NCBI RefSeq assembly: GCF_005405545.1 | Contig: NZ_BJEG01000003.1 | Coordinates: 54,080 to 118,079, forward strand | Length of the DNA: 64,000 nucleotides | Direction of reading: 5' to 3' | Origin: Weissella hellenica | GTDB lineage: Bacteria; Bacillota; Bacilli; Lactobacillales; Lactobacillaceae | Shown: piece by piece, positions 1-8,655 of the stretch | Layout: every line of letters starts with the position of its first letter | Numbering within the stretch: the stretch's first letter is position 1 | Notes under the pieces: model-generated | Database searches by the model: none | The model's input: the letters and a program-made list of their open reading frames with translations, nothing else | Told to the model about the DNA's origin: nothing | Program-made: the position numbers and the translations under genes

Positions 1-277
1 TTTCACCAGCAAACATGTCTGAATTACCTAAATCAACTGCGCCCGTTTGTACCTGTGCTAGTCCTGTACCGGTACCACCACCTTGAACATTGACATGAGC
101 GCCTAAATTATTGTTCGCAAATTCTTCTCCCGCTGCTTCAACAAGTGGCTGCAATGCTGTTGACCCGACTGCAGTGATGTTAACATCACTATTTTTTTGT
201 CGTGTTGCGTAACCAAACGTTAACAGGCCGCCAGCAACAAGAATAATCACTGCGCTTATTAACCAATTGCGTTTCAT
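1..277 (-). CDS. pstS: PstS-type phosphate ABC transporter substrate-binding protein, 5' part
   Basis: Only the first 92 codons lie in the window; the gene runs off the left edge. After one N-terminal hydrophobic segment the protein reads [20 protein letters not shown], then a Gly-rich [22 protein letters not shown] stretch seen here in two parts. This is the conserved PstS phosphate-site pattern, so it should bind phosphate outside the membrane for the Pst importer. The ATG is preceded by an AGGAGG ribosome site. No cysteine occurs in the visible part, so there is no lipobox; the protein would be membrane-anchored or cleaved rather than lipidated, which is less usual for a Gram-positive PstS. 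Family assignment is firm; the rest of pst is out of view. Confidence 0.88.
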   Translation of the reverse strand, partial: MKRNWLISAVIILVAGGLLTFGYATRQKNSDVNITAVGSTALQPLVEAAGEEFANNNLGAHVNVQGGGTGTGLAQVQTGAVDLGNSDMFAGE

Positions 278-375
278 TCGTGAACGCCTCCTAAACTTCT
301 TTTCCGTTACTATTGTTTTATTATGCCGAATGTTTGTAAATGTGAAACCTTTTTTATGTAAATTTTTTCTTTACA

Positions 376-1518
376 TTAATCATTTTGCCAAACAATTGTC
401 CAACATTGACGTTGACAAATCATCTTTTTCCCTTGGCTCACAACCTTTAATGGTTTGCTGGGTTGCACTGCCATCCCCGCATGACTTAACCTAATCTTGA
501 TTGATTGATTTAATAAGAAAATTGTTAATCGCCGTTGTCCGGTGAGTGGTAATTGTGGTTGTGTCATAATTAATAACTGCTGTGCAACTATTTTGCCCCC
601 AATCAACCAAGCTAACAGCCCGGTTAAAACAGGCCGCCAATCACACTGCCATATTAGACAACTAAAATCTCCCGTTACCGGGACTGGATCTGCCCACATT
701 AATGTTTGTATACCCGCCAATGATTGCTCTAAATATATTTGATACATTAAACGATGATAAACGTGTTTCCAAAGATAATCCGCTTCCCAAGTTAAATCAA
801 ATAGTTGCCAAAAATCCTTCCACTTTTGTTTTTGTTTTTGAAACAACACCTTAAAATCTTGTGTTTCTAACCATAGTTTATCATATGCTTTATATTCTAT
901 ATGCTTATTTATTTCTCTTTTTTTCCCATTGCTGTTTATATCATACCCATTAGGTACAATCGCTGTCAGCAAGGTAGCTCCCTGCGCCTCTAAAACAATA
1001 CGATAACCCAACCACTGCTTAGTTTCAGTAGCCCGTAATTCAATTATCAACATTTGAATTGTTGCTGACCAGACAAACTTCCTGACGCGACATCCTAAGC
1101 GATACATTTCTACACTAGTCCAAAATAAAATCGCTTGCATTTCAAGCAATTGATTCGCTGTTGATAATTTCATCATCGCCACTGGCATATGTACCGGTTG
1201 CTGATAAACATCACGTTCAAACCATTGCGCATCTTGATTAATCGTTATGTTTTTTGGGCAGCCGTCAAGTTGTAATTTAATTAGCCAATTTTTGGACCAT
1301 TCGTATACCCAAAATTGCGTTAATAAATACCACGTTATTTTAGCCTGTTTACTAAACCCTTCATCACTAATTTTTATGGTCCCACCTGTGACGACTTGTT
1401 GTATGTGCTTAAATAATTTTTGATACAATTGTACATCTGTCTGATCAGTCCAACACCCTAAATTAACACGGTTAGCAAAAATATGTGTTGCTTTTAAGTG
1501 GAGGGTTAATACTTTCAT
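376..1518 (-). CDS. Trp-rich protein of unknown function
   Basis: A 380-residue protein I do not recognise. It starts MKVLTLHLKATHIFANRVNL with an AGAGGATG ribosome site. It is rich in Trp, Gln and Lys, has no signal peptide or clear membrane span, and has several WKDFW / WLGYR / WRPVL clusters. The middle (WKDFWQLFDLTWEADYLWKH, then a TGDFS stretch) faintly recalls the linker into the helical barrel of 6-hairpin glycosidases (GH65/GH95 type), but no catalytic motif is visible, so this is only a guess. It lies upstream of pstS on the same strand with a 98-bp gap. The reading frame is long and uninterrupted and no other long frame competes, so it is probably real. Confidence 0.6.
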   Translation of the reverse strand: MKVLTLHLKATHIFANRVNLGCWTDQTDVQLYQKLFKHIQQVVTGGTIKISDEGFSKQAKITWYLLTQFWVYEWSKNWLIKLQLDGCPKNITINQDAQWFERDVYQQPVHMPVAMMKLSTANQLLEMQAILFWTSVEMYRLGCRVRKFVWSATIQMLIIELRATETKQWLGYRIVLEAQGATLLTAIVPNGYDINSNGKKREINKHIEYKAYDKLWLETQDFKVLFQKQKQKWKDFWQLFDLTWEADYLWKHVYHRLMYQIYLEQSLAGIQTLMWADPVPVTGDFSCLIWQCDWRPVLTGLLAWLIGGKIVAQQLLIMTQPQLPLTGQRRLTIFLLNQSIKIRLSHAGMAVQPSKPLKVVSQGKKMICQRQCWTIVWQND

Positions 1519-1571
1519 TCGTTCATCCTCTATATTATTTTCTTAATTTTGATTATATAGAGAATGAATAT

Positions 1572-1618
1572 AAAATAAAACGCCAGGCACAGCTAATTTT
1601 TTACTAACCATCCTGACG
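1572..1618 (-). terminator. Terminator of the peptidase-phosphatase operon
   Basis: On the minus strand a 7-bp stem CGTCAGG / CCTGGCG (one G-T pair) with a loop of about 24 nt is followed by TTTTATTTTAT. It lies just after the stop of the NagD-like gene. Confidence 0.5.
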
Positions 1619-1629
1619 ATTCGTTTTTA

Positions 1630-2409
1630 TTATTTCGCAATTGTCCAATCATCCAAGGAATCTACCTCGTACGTTGGCTGTTTGGTTTCTTTTGCGACCA
1701 CTGCTTTTTTAGAAACACCCGAATACACTAATAACGTATCAACATCTGCATGAAAACCCGCTTTGATATCCGTATTATAATTATCACCAACCATTAATGC
1801 TTGATCATGAGTAAGGCTTAACTTTTCCAGTGCCCCATTCATAATAATATTTTCTGGTTTACCAATAACAACTGGAGCTGGTTCGACAGCCGTCGCCAAA
1901 AATGCAACAACAGATCCAGCACCTGGTACCATGCCACGTTCGGTTGGTAAATTGGTGTCCGGATTTGTTGCAACAAATTTAGCCCCCTGTTGAATGGCTA
2001 ATGTACCTTGTAAAATCTTTTCATATGTGACATCACGATCTAAACCAATCGCCACAGCATCTGCAGGTGCCTGCGATACAAGCTCAAAACCTTTATCTAA
2101 TAGCGCTGTTTTTAGGCCTTCTTCACCAATCATTAAAACTCGGTGAACATCATCAGACTTGGCTAAATAATCAGCCAAGGCCATGCCTGACGTATATACT
2201 TGATCGGCAGTGGTTGGGATTTGATGATTCTGGGTTAAATTTTGGGCAACCGCTTCTGGTGTTTTAGTAGAATTATTTGTCACAAACAAATATTTAACTT
2301 GCTTATCCATCAATCGTTGCACAAAGCGTTGGCCACTCGGCATTTTCTTTGTGCCTTTATAAATGGTACCATCCAAATCAATTAAGTAACCGTCATAACA
2401 TTTTGCCAT
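1630..2409 (-). CDS. NagD/YutF-family HAD phosphatase
   Basis: A 259-residue HAD-superfamily IIA phosphatase. The nucleophile motif DLDGT is at residues 11-15, motif II FVTNNS follows near residue 43, a C2 cap domain fills the middle, and the acidic motif MVGDNYNTDIKAG lies near residue 207. The family (p-nitrophenyl phosphatase, NagD, YutF) dephosphorylates small sugar or nucleotide phosphates; the physiological substrate cannot be read from sequence. The ATG has an AAGGAGAAATC ribosome site. It is the last gene of a minus-strand operon, 9 bp behind the YutD-like gene, the same neighbourhood as yutD-yutF in other Firmicutes. Confidence 0.9.
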   Translation of the reverse strand: MAKCYDGYLIDLDGTIYKGTKKMPSGQRFVQRLMDKQVKYLFVTNNSTKTPEAVAQNLTQNHQIPTTADQVYTSGMALADYLAKSDDVHRVLMIGEEGLKTALLDKGFELVSQAPADAVAIGLDRDVTYEKILQGTLAIQQGAKFVATNPDTNLPTERGMVPGAGSVVAFLATAVEPAPVVIGKPENIIMNGALEKLSLTHDQALMVGDNYNTDIKAGFHADVDTLLVYSGVSKKAVVAKETKQPTYEVDSLDDWTIAK

Positions 2410-2418
2410 GATTTCTCC

Positions 2419-3087
2419 TTATTCTTTTTCTGTATTTTTTGACCGCTCACGAACCTGAAAGTGCCGATGCTTTTTTGATCCAGATGTGGCAACAGAATTT
2501 GAACGTTTACCAACATGTTTTTCTGGTTGATGAGCTGTATTCACCTTTTCTTTAATCACTGGTGTTTTTTTACGCTTTTTATTATCACGATGATTTTGTG
2601 ATTTATTATTACTGTTGTTAGCTTTATTATTAGATTGTTTAGCCTTATTAACCCCATTTTTATGCTGACGACGACGTCTCTTAGGCTTTGAAGCAGCCTT
2701 TTCTTCAACTTCGACAACTTCATGAGGTGCCAAATTTTCTAACACAAAAAATGGTGCACCAAAATTAGCTTGCTCGTACAAAAAGTCTTGGAGTGCCGCA
2801 ATTTGTTGACTACGGGCAATCCCTTTGGTCCCATCTTTATAAAATCCTTGTAATCGCAATTGATCAGCAGCAATATCACCAACCAAATAGTCATATTTTT
2901 CTAAAAAATCACTAAAGCGAGCCGCCAATTTTTGTTGATCATACGCTTCGCGATAATTTTTTACTAAACGATAAGGCCGTTCATTAATAAAAATATCAGC
3001 TGCTGTTTCTCCTGTTGTAATAGCTGTACTAGCTTGACGTTCAATAAATTGGGCATCGGCTAGTTCTTTCATTCGTTCTCGATTCAT
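2419..3087 (-). CDS. YutD-like protein with basic C-terminal tail
   Basis: A 222-residue protein. Residues about 25-120 match the YutD family (DUF1027), including RPYRLVKNYREAYD and FSDFLEKYDYLVGDIAADQL. The C-terminal half is a low-complexity Lys/Arg/Asn tail with repeated NNKANNSNNKSQNHRDNKKR-type stretches, probably disordered and able to bind nucleic acid or acidic surfaces. Family function is unknown. The start is ATG with a weak AGAGAG ribosome site; Met6 is an alternative. It sits between YunD-like and NagD-like genes and is probably translated from the same message. Confidence 0.85.
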   Translation of the reverse strand: MNRERMKELADAQFIERQASTAITTGETAADIFINERPYRLVKNYREAYDQQKLAARFSDFLEKYDYLVGDIAADQLRLQGFYKDGTKGIARSQQIAALQDFLYEQANFGAPFFVLENLAPHEVVEVEEKAASKPKRRRRQHKNGVNKAKQSNNKANNSNNKSQNHRDNKKRKKTPVIKEKVNTAHQPEKHVGKRSNSVATSGSKKHRHFQVRERSKNTEKE

Positions 3088-3108
3088 TAATTTTTTCTCT
3101 CTATCACA

Positions 3109-4485
3109 TTATGGTGCGAATTTCTTATGCAAGTAACTTGCAAAGTCTTCTCGTAAAACGGTGTCATATGACATTGTATTTTGTCCCATAATTTCCAAAG
3201 TTGGAAAATATGGGATAAACAAATAATGATCTAATGAGCCAATTGTGTAGTATGCGTTATAATCAATCGGCTTATGATGTACTAAAATTTCACCTGCTTT
3301 TGTGATAACAATGCCAGACCAAACAACGGTTCCCCATAGATTACCACGAAATCCCATACCTTTTACACGGGCATTCTGTAAAAAGCGTTTATTCTTTTTT
3401 GCCTCTTGAACTAAACGCCATAAATCGGCACCTTTTAAGATTGACCGCATTGGATGCACTGCATGTGGTAACAGCGCATGTAGATCATTTGCAGTAACTG
3501 TGCCTGCTGGTAAATCATGTAAAAACAAGCCAGTTGATAACATCGCAATATCGGTATGAGTACGCGCTTTAAGTGCATCTAATCCTAAATCAATCAAACG
3601 ATTATCGTACTCTAAATCCACATGATAATCGTTTGGTAAGGAGGCAATCACATTTTTTGATAACTGCTCTGCACCACTTTCTTGATACGCTCTGATCTCC
3701 ACATCATCATGATGCACTGCTGGTAAATCATCTGTTGTAATTGTTCGTGCTTGGATATTAATTAATTTACCATCTTGCATCTCAAAATCAATTCGACCAA
3801 TATGGTCACCATAGCGACCAGCTGCAGCCAATAATGAATTGGCATGTTTTTCACCATAGGCAAGTAAGTGATGCGTATGTGCACCAATAATAATTTGTAA
3901 TTCACTATACCGTTCTGCTAAATACCGATCTGTTGGTAATCCAAGATGAGACAATAAAATATTAACATCTGTTTTTCCCGCTAATTGTGATAATACTTTA
4001 GCTAACGCCTGGTCGACATCTTCTGGTTGCCATCCCAATAATGGATACGTTAACTCAAATGGTGCTGTAAGTCCCAAAACACCAATTCTAGTTCCTTTTG
4101 GTGTCGTAATAATTTTATACGGCACTGCCCAATCAGGCTTTTTTTGAGTTTGCTTATCCGTCATGTTTCCTAAAATAATGGAAAAATTGGCATTATCATA
4201 TAACTGATTTAGCTGTTCATGATTTAGACCGAGGCCTTCATTATTACCGATGGTAACCCCATCGTAGCCAATTTCATTCATCAAATTAACATTGGCTTGA
4301 CCACTTGTTGCTTCCGTTAGCGGATGTTGTCGGTCAATAAAGTCACCAATATCAAATGTTAGCACACTCCGCTTATCACGAGTCAGCTGACGTTTACGCG
4401 TCAGTAAATATCGGCGGATTTTAGGCCAACGTTCCAAATGCGAATGCAAATCATTGGTATGTAAAATTGATATTTTATCTGACAT
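3109..4485 (-). CDS. YunD-like bifunctional metallophosphatase/5'-nucleotidase
   Basis: A 458-residue protein with two domains. The N-terminal calcineurin-like metallophosphoesterase carries HTNDLHSH (residues 9-16), FDIGDFID, the GNNEG metal-site loop, LLSHLG and GAHTHH. The C-terminal half is the 5'-nucleotidase C-terminal substrate domain. No signal peptide is present, so unlike secreted UshA it is probably cytosolic, as for YunD of Bacillus. The likely role is nucleotide salvage or clean-up of damaged nucleotides. The ATG is preceded by GGAGGTAAAG. It begins 2 bp after the stop of the smaller phosphoesterase upstream, which argues for a shared message. Confidence 0.88.
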   Translation of the reverse strand: MSDKISILHTNDLHSHLERWPKIRRYLLTRKRQLTRDKRSVLTFDIGDFIDRQHPLTEATSGQANVNLMNEIGYDGVTIGNNEGLGLNHEQLNQLYDNANFSIILGNMTDKQTQKKPDWAVPYKIITTPKGTRIGVLGLTAPFELTYPLLGWQPEDVDQALAKVLSQLAGKTDVNILLSHLGLPTDRYLAERYSELQIIIGAHTHHLLAYGEKHANSLLAAAGRYGDHIGRIDFEMQDGKLINIQARTITTDDLPAVHHDDVEIRAYQESGAEQLSKNVIASLPNDYHVDLEYDNRLIDLGLDALKARTHTDIAMLSTGLFLHDLPAGTVTANDLHALLPHAVHPMRSILKGADLWRLVQEAKKNKRFLQNARVKGMGFRGNLWGTVVWSGIVITKAGEILVHHKPIDYNAYYTIGSLDHYLFIPYFPTLEIMGQNTMSYDTVLREDFASYLHKKFAP

Positions 4486-4487
4486 CT

Positions 4488-5111
4488 TTACCTCCGTTTT
4501 GCAAAATCATCGTGTTTACGTTGCATAATGGTTTCGATTTCTGTAAAAGTTATTGGGCTACCCCAGGTAGGTCGTTCTACTGATGTTAAATATTCTAAAT
4601 CAGCGCTATCAATACCCACATTTATATTTTCAGGAATAGCTACCATTGTATGATGAATATGGCCATGCAAATTAATACTATTCTGAGTCTTCCCAAAAAT
4701 TAACGGATAATGCGTTAAGAAAAATTGATGGTGATTTGCTTTAACGATACAGCCCACATCCTCGAAAGCATACTTGGTATGGCCATCGCTTAAAATTGGA
4801 TTATGATTACTTAAATATTTAAACAATGATCGCGTGTCATGATTTCCCTTAATCAAGGTGATGTGACCATTAAGCTGCATCAAAATCCGTGCGACTAATT
4901 CATTTGCATGCTTTTCAGGTCGTACGTGATTCATCATCGCCACATCTCCTAAATGATAAACTCGATCATGTTCAGTTACACGTGCATTCCATGCGGTTAT
5001 TAACCCCTTATGTTCATCATGAATGTTCTCATACGGCCGTGGTGAAAAATGTTGACTAGTGAGTAAGTCTTCATGGTAAAAATGCGTATCTGCCGTAAAA
5101 AAAATCATCAT
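4488..5111 (-). CDS. Small calcineurin-like metallophosphoesterase
   Basis: About 207 residues. Metal-binding motifs are visible in order: FFTADTHFYHED, YHLGDVAM, LIKGNHDTRS and NLHGHIHH. These define a complete one-domain metallophosphoesterase of the kind found in many phage and bacterial genomes; the substrate is unknown. Three start codons stand in a row (TTG, ATG, ATG) after GAGG; I take the first ATG, and the next one would give better spacing. It lies 12 bp downstream of the small hypothetical gene and 2 bp upstream of the YunD-like gene. Confidence 0.85.
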   Translation of the reverse strand: MMIFFTADTHFYHEDLLTSQHFSPRPYENIHDEHKGLITAWNARVTEHDRVYHLGDVAMMNHVRPEKHANELVARILMQLNGHITLIKGNHDTRSLFKYLSNHNPILSDGHTKYAFEDVGCIVKANHHQFFLTHYPLIFGKTQNSINLHGHIHHTMVAIPENINVGIDSADLEYLTSVERPTWGSPITFTEIETIMQRKHDDFAKRR

Positions 5112-5123
5112 CAACCTCGTTTC

Positions 5124-5573
5124 TTAACGTAATTTACCTTGAGCGTAACTATTTAACCACTGTACCAATTGACTAAAATTATCAGGAAAATCATTGTATC
5201 CTACAATTGTTCGCTGGTCTTCATCTGCCATTTTGATGGTTAGCCCCCACTCTTGTACAATACCTGGCTGTTTTTTAGCATAATCATCGCCCCAATCAGC
5301 TGTTAACGCTTCTAATTGTCGTTCAACGCTAGGCCATTGAAAAGTAATATTTTGCCAAACATCGGCAAAAGGCCGTAAATTTTTATCGATTGTAATTTGC
5401 AATCGATTTTTTTGAGAAAAATCAAAATTTTCATCAGTTATATCCATGATGTCTAAATCTAACGCAGCTGGTGCATTGACATAAAAGGCATGATCAGCTG
5501 TCTTTTTAGCATAAATATAATCAAATCCCGTTTCTAAATTACCTTGATAAAAAGTTAAATATTCTAATACCAT
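5124..5573 (-). CDS. Hypothetical protein in the peptidase operon
   Basis: A 149-residue acidic soluble protein beginning MVLEYLTFYQGNLETGFDYI. I do not recognise the family. There are no membrane segments or cysteines. The ATG follows directly on the stop codon of the peptidase gene with only a poor ribosome site (GTGATT), so translation is probably coupled. A TTG four codons upstream, which would overlap the peptidase stop, is an alternative start. Its fixed place between a peptidase and a phosphoesterase suggests an accessory housekeeping role only. Confidence 0.75.
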   Translation of the reverse strand: MVLEYLTFYQGNLETGFDYIYAKKTADHAFYVNAPAALDLDIMDITDENFDFSQKNRLQITIDKNLRPFADVWQNITFQWPSVERQLEALTADWGDDYAKKQPGIVQEWGLTIKMADEDQRTIVGYNDFPDNFSQLVQWLNSYAQGKLR

Positions 5574-5574
5574 A

Positions 5575-6660
5575 TTATTTATCAATCACAATCAAATCAG
5601 TTGTGATCCCCTCAGTTAAGTTTTCAAAACCATCTGCCGTGACAACAACATCATCTTCAATACGAACACCACCAATATTTGTCAAATAAATACCGGGCTC
5701 AATCGTTAAAATCATTCCCGTTTTAATTTGATCTTCTGCAGGTGCATTGACTGATAAAATAGGACCTTCATGGATATCAAGACCCACACCATGCCCTGTT
5801 GAATGCGTGTATTGGTCACCGTAGCCGGCACTAGTAATAATATCACGTGCTATCTTATCAACTTGACTAACTGCAACACCATCTTTAATTGCTGCAATCG
5901 TTGCTTTTTGCGCTTCTAAAGTCACATCATAAATTTCTTGTAGTTGATCATCAAGTGAACCGAATGCAATTGTGCGCGTAATATCAGATGTATAGCCAGC
6001 CACATAATAACCAAAATCAATCGTCACTAATTCGCCATTTTCAATTGGCTTGTCCGAATATGTGCCGTGTGGCAAAGCACCGCGATAACCTGAAGCAACA
6101 ATCGTGTCAAACGATGGCTTATCTGCCCCATGTTGCTTCATTTTGTAATCTAATAGATTAGCAATCTCACGTTCAGTCATCCCCACATGTAGTTCTAATA
6201 ACATGTCATTAAAGCCAGCCACAGCAACTTGAGCTGAATGACGAAGCTTCTCTAATTCTTGTTCATCTTTTACTTCACGTAACGCTTCTATCAAATTCGG
6301 AACCGGGGCAATGTCAGTACCAACAAAATTTTCATCAATATAATCAAAATCGCGAAATGGCAATGAATCTTCAAAGCCTAACTTATCAATTTTAAAACGA
6401 CGAGCAGCGGCCATTGCAACACCCCAGTAATTACGTGTTACTAATAATTCAACACCTTCTGGTAATTGATCACGGTAGGCATCTTCATAACGTGAATCAG
6501 TAATCAAGGCAACTTGATCACCACCAACCAAGACAAGGCCATCACCGGTACCACCAGTAAAACCAGTTAAATATGCCATATTCATGCCATCAGCAATTAA
6601 TAAACCATCAATTTTTAAAAGTGTAAACACTTGTCGTACATTTTCAATTCTTGTTGTCAT
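5575..6660 (-). CDS. M24-family Xaa-Pro aminopeptidase/dipeptidase
   Basis: A 361-residue pita-bread metallopeptidase. An N-terminal creatinase-like domain (1-125) is followed by the catalytic domain with the five metal ligands visible: VTIDFGYY and TSDITRT (two Asp), STGHGVGLDIHEGP (His), LTIEPGIYL (Glu) and VRIEDDV (Glu). It removes an N-terminal residue before proline or cleaves Xaa-Pro dipeptides in the cytosol. I chose the second ATG because GAGGG lies 6 nt upstream of it; an ATG four codons earlier has no ribosome site. It is the first gene of the operon running down to the NagD-like gene. Confidence 0.9.
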   Translation of the reverse strand: MTTRIENVRQVFTLLKIDGLLIADGMNMAYLTGFTGGTGDGLVLVGGDQVALITDSRYEDAYRDQLPEGVELLVTRNYWGVAMAAARRFKIDKLGFEDSLPFRDFDYIDENFVGTDIAPVPNLIEALREVKDEQELEKLRHSAQVAVAGFNDMLLELHVGMTEREIANLLDYKMKQHGADKPSFDTIVASGYRGALPHGTYSDKPIENGELVTIDFGYYVAGYTSDITRTIAFGSLDDQLQEIYDVTLEAQKATIAAIKDGVAVSQVDKIARDIITSAGYGDQYTHSTGHGVGLDIHEGPILSVNAPAEDQIKTGMILTIEPGIYLTNIGGVRIEDDVVVTADGFENLTEGITTDLIVIDK

Positions 6661-6687
6661 CTTCGCCCTCATTTCTATACTAACTGT

Positions 6688-6696
6688 ATTATAACA
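6688..6696 (-). promoter_or_regulatory. Extended -10 promoter of the peptidase operon
   Basis: The minus strand reads TTTGTTATAAT, a consensus -10 with the TGn extension, 28 bp before the chosen ATG of the peptidase gene. No good -35 is seen. Confidence 0.5.
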
Positions 6697-6711
6697 AATT
6701 GTATCACTTGC

Positions 6712-7824
6712 TTATTGATAAACTATTGGCTCGCTTATTAAACATTGACCAATAATCTGCCAATTTAAAGTGACACCAATCCCAACATTTACCGGAACAG
6801 GTAGATATCCGTTTTTCACATAGGGTAAATCATCCACTATATCAGCCTCATAATAATGATCAAACTGAGAACTATCTGTCGGAATCGTATTAGCCCCCGG
6901 CAGACTAGCCAAAATTAAATCAACTGTGCGTCCTAATCCAGTACCTAACATACCACCAATCCATGGCGTAACCTGTGATTGATTGGCCAATTGAATGGCT
7001 TTTTTTGTTTGCATAATGCCACCCAATTTCCCCTGTTTGAGCGTTAAAGCTGCCGTGGTATGCTGGTCAATCGCTCTTTTGACATCAGTAAGGTCGTTTA
7101 ACGACTCATCTAAACTCAATTTCAATTGCGCTAATCTGGCCTGTGTTTGTCGATGTTTTTCCCATGCTGTTGTTGCATATGGTTGCTCAATAATCGCTAA
7201 GCCAGCTTGATCTAACCGTTGTAAATCTGCTAACCTATCAGCCGTCCAAGCAGCATTTGCATCCAATGAAAACATCTGATTAGGGAATGCTTTCACCAAA
7301 TCGGCAACCAGCTGCAAATTCGTTGCCTGGTTAATTTTGATTTTGATTCGTTGGTAGCCTTGTGCAATGGCCTCGATAACTAGCTGTTGGGTCGATTGCC
7401 AGTCTTCTTGCATGCCAATTGCCTGGCTTACCGCAACTCGTTTGCTTTGACCACCTAACAAAGTTGTCAAAGATTGGTGGGTTTGCTTCCCATACGCATC
7501 CCAAATTGCCATTTCAATAGCTGCTTTAGCAAATGACAACGTTGTCTTGGCCGCTAGCCATTCGGCAGCATCTTCTGGTCTGATAAATGTTTGCCCGATT
7601 AATAGCTTACTAAGTTTTTGCACCATTAATGCTGATTGGTGATGTGTCTCATTAACATATTGACTATCAGCAAATGATTGAATTTCACCATATCCCACAA
7701 TACCCGTTGTCAACTGCACCGCAACCAGTGTAATTGGACGTTGACTTGTCGTACCATGAGCCGTTTTAAAAGGCGTTTTTAACGTTAACACCAATGGATA
7801 AAGCTTGATTTTTTTAATTTTCAT
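6712..7824 (-). CDS. menC: o-Succinylbenzoate synthase
   Basis: A 370-residue enolase-superfamily protein. The capping domain (TLKTPFKTAHGTTSQRP) is followed by the barrel with KIKI (the catalytic Lys-x-Lys), then SLDANAAW, AIIEQP and LDESL carrying the three metal-binding acidic residues, and LKQGKLGG with the second catalytic Lys. It dehydrates SHCHC to o-succinylbenzoate in menaquinone synthesis. The related dipeptide epimerases have the same fold, but the men neighbours decide the call. The start is the ATG after AGAAGGTGATTCTG, three codons inside a GTG. It is the last gene of menF-D-H-C, 24 bp after menH. Confidence 0.9.
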   Translation of the reverse strand: MKIKKIKLYPLVLTLKTPFKTAHGTTSQRPITLVAVQLTTGIVGYGEIQSFADSQYVNETHHQSALMVQKLSKLLIGQTFIRPEDAAEWLAAKTTLSFAKAAIEMAIWDAYGKQTHQSLTTLLGGQSKRVAVSQAIGMQEDWQSTQQLVIEAIAQGYQRIKIKINQATNLQLVADLVKAFPNQMFSLDANAAWTADRLADLQRLDQAGLAIIEQPYATTAWEKHRQTQARLAQLKLSLDESLNDLTDVKRAIDQHTTAALTLKQGKLGGIMQTKKAIQLANQSQVTPWIGGMLGTGLGRTVDLILASLPGANTIPTDSSQFDHYYEADIVDDLPYVKNGYLPVPVNVGIGVTLNWQIIGQCLISEPIVYQ

Positions 7825-7848
7825 CAGAATCACCTTCTAACATCGTTG

Positions 7849-8655
7849 TTAATCAGTCGCAAAATTATTTAAAATATCTGTCACGGTTCCCGTTTGTTCA
7901 AAATGTACGTTATGCCCGACATGTGATATTTGATGCCAAGTGACTTGTGGTAATTGCTGACTCATACGCTGATTAATCATGGTAAACTTCTGATCATGTA
8001 CCCCCGTTATTAGTGTAACTGGTACGTGAAGGAATGACAATTGTCCCCAAAAATTAGGCATCGCACCTGTCCCAAAAAAGTATAATGAATTCGCAACATT
8101 TTCAGAGTGCTGATTAACCCGTTGGTCATGCATAAATTTTTGTTTTACTAGTGGCAAAAGACGTTGACTATTAAATAGTGGCAATTGTTCCCATTCAGAA
8201 ATAAATTGCTGCATACCTAATTTAACAACATCTGCTGCTTTTTTAGTATCAGCAATAATACGTTGTTGGCGTAACCTTTGTGTTGCTAAACCAGCTGTGC
8301 CACTTTCTAACACAAGTTTAGAAATTCTGTTAGGAAACACAGTCGCATAAGCTAATGCTAACCTAGCACCCATTGAATAACCAACTAAATTAACTTTTTT
8401 AATGTCCAATTGATTCAATAACTCATTCAGATCATTAACCTGTTCACGCCATTGAAATCTTTGTGCTGGCTTAACTACCTGCGCACTAGGTCCGAATCCT
8501 AACAAATTTAAATAGATTCGTGTACCCTTAGGCTGAACATCTTGATATTCAGCCATGCTTCCCATAAAGCCATGCATAAATAACCAAGCTGGTTGACCTG
8601 TTCCTATAATCATAGCTTCATATTCATAATTATTTATGACAACTTTTTTGTTCAC
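7849..8655 (-). CDS. menH: SHCHC synthase, alpha/beta hydrolase
   Basis: A 268-residue alpha/beta hydrolase: oxyanion-side HGFMGSMAEY, nucleophile elbow GYSMGAR, acid TGVHDQKF and base GHNVHFE. MenH removes pyruvate from SEPHCHC to give SHCHC. The start is GTG, overlapping the menD stop as GTGA, so the two are translationally coupled. The family is large and promiscuous, but the position between menD and menC makes the assignment solid. Confidence 0.9.
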   Translation of the reverse strand: MNKKVVINNYEYEAMIIGTGQPAWLFMHGFMGSMAEYQDVQPKGTRIYLNLLGFGPSAQVVKPAQRFQWREQVNDLNELLNQLDIKKVNLVGYSMGARLALAYATVFPNRISKLVLESGTAGLATQRLRQQRIIADTKKAADVVKLGMQQFISEWEQLPLFNSQRLLPLVKQKFMHDQRVNQHSENVANSLYFFGTGAMPNFWGQLSFLHVPVTLITGVHDQKFTMINQRMSQQLPQVTWHQISHVGHNVHFEQTGTVTDILNNFATD

